Positions 5,990 through 6,201 of a stretch of DNA of 6,201 nt are shown piece after piece. The number at the start of each line of letters is the position of its first letter. Position 1 is the first letter of the stretch. This DNA comes from Verrucomicrobiota bacterium. Its GTDB lineage: Bacteria; Verrucomicrobiota; Kiritimatiellia; B70-G9. The DNA is taken from positions 1-6,201 of the forward strand of contig QNAJ01000094.1 of NCBI GenBank assembly GCA_003641465.1. The letters run 5' to 3'. The notes beneath the pieces were generated by a model, which was given only the letters and a program-made list of their open reading frames with translations, did not search any database and was not told where the DNA came from. Both the position numbers and the translations under genes were made by a program.

Positions 5990-6201
5990 CTATCCCGCCT
6001 GGTGCGCAGGGATCGATCCTCGCAGGACAACCCCCATCCCATCCTGACCCGTATCTTTCACATAGAGCTTCGCTTTTACCCCTGTACCCGATCCTTTTGC
6101 GAATGCATGCAGATATGATTGTGAGGGCTGCCGGCTGGCGCCCGGGGCAGCCGCCGCCTTCACTTCGGCCACTGCTATCGGCCCTGACCGCCCCTTGCGT
6201 A
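5990..6201 (-). CDS. Possible partial reading frame of unknown function, C-terminal end
   Basis: A minus-strand frame is open from the right edge to a TAG at 5992-5990, encoding about 69 residues and ending RGSIPAHQAG. It includes VAEVKAAAAPGASRQP and KAKLYVKDTGQD. I recognise no family. In its favour, it has no interruption, its codon choice fits the region, and its stop is one base before the preferred start of the transporter gene, a typical operon junction. Against it, the composition drops in GC around 6050-6120, another minus-strand frame is also open here, and no conserved motif is visible. It may instead be the leader region of the transporter gene. A GTG at 6172 is an internal start option without a clear ribosome-binding site. 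Confidence 0.3.
   Translation of the reverse strand, partial: RKGRSGPIAVAEVKAAAAPGASRQPSQSYLHAFAKGSGTGVKAKLYVKDTGQDGMGVVLRGSIPAHQAG

Overview
The window is a stretch of ordinary bacterial housekeeping chromosome. The codon use is moderately GC-rich and fairly even across the genes. There is no insertion sequence, phage module, CRISPR array, rRNA or tRNA. The gene set (thioredoxin reductase, dUTPase, L-aspartate oxidase, enolase, an FtsB-type divisome protein, a queuosine-precursor transporter) and the eno-ftsB linkage suggest a free-living bacterium, probably with a Gram-negative type of genome organisation. I cannot fix the phylum from this sequence alone.

Layout, left to right. On the minus strand at 1-405 is the N-terminal part of thioredoxin reductase (trxB), cut by the window edge and preceded by a good sigma70-type promoter at 453-482. 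Diverging from it on the plus strand is a two-gene unit. It holds an all-alpha, MazG-fold type dUTPase (591-989) and an unrecognised six-helix membrane protein (986-1777), joined by a GTGA stop/start overlap. Facing these, on the minus strand, is L-aspartate oxidase nadB (1890-3506). The gap 1778-1889 between the two convergent ends holds only weak hairpins. nadB diverges from enolase (3656-4939, plus) across about 150 bp that contains plausible overlapping promoters and an imperfect palindrome. Enolase overlaps ftsB (4936-5331) by another GTGA junction. ftsB converges on a YhhQ/VUT-family queuosine-precursor transporter (5347-5988, minus) with only 15 bp between stop codons. A possible partial reading frame, minus strand, runs from 5990 to the right edge and ends one base before the transporter start.

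How the genes relate. TrxB supplies reducing power to thioredoxin and so, among other things, to ribonucleotide reductase. The neighbouring dUTPase cleans the dNTP pool and makes dUMP for dTMP synthesis. NadB begins de novo NAD synthesis. Enolase is a glycolytic enzyme. FtsB is part of the FtsQ-FtsB-FtsL divisome bridge. The transporter salvages preQ0/preQ1-type precursors for tRNA queuosine. These are separate core functions and not one pathway.

I found no convincing new biological system. The most open items are the dUTPase-coupled membrane protein of unknown function, the compact nadB/eno control region, and the unidentified frame upstream of the transporter.
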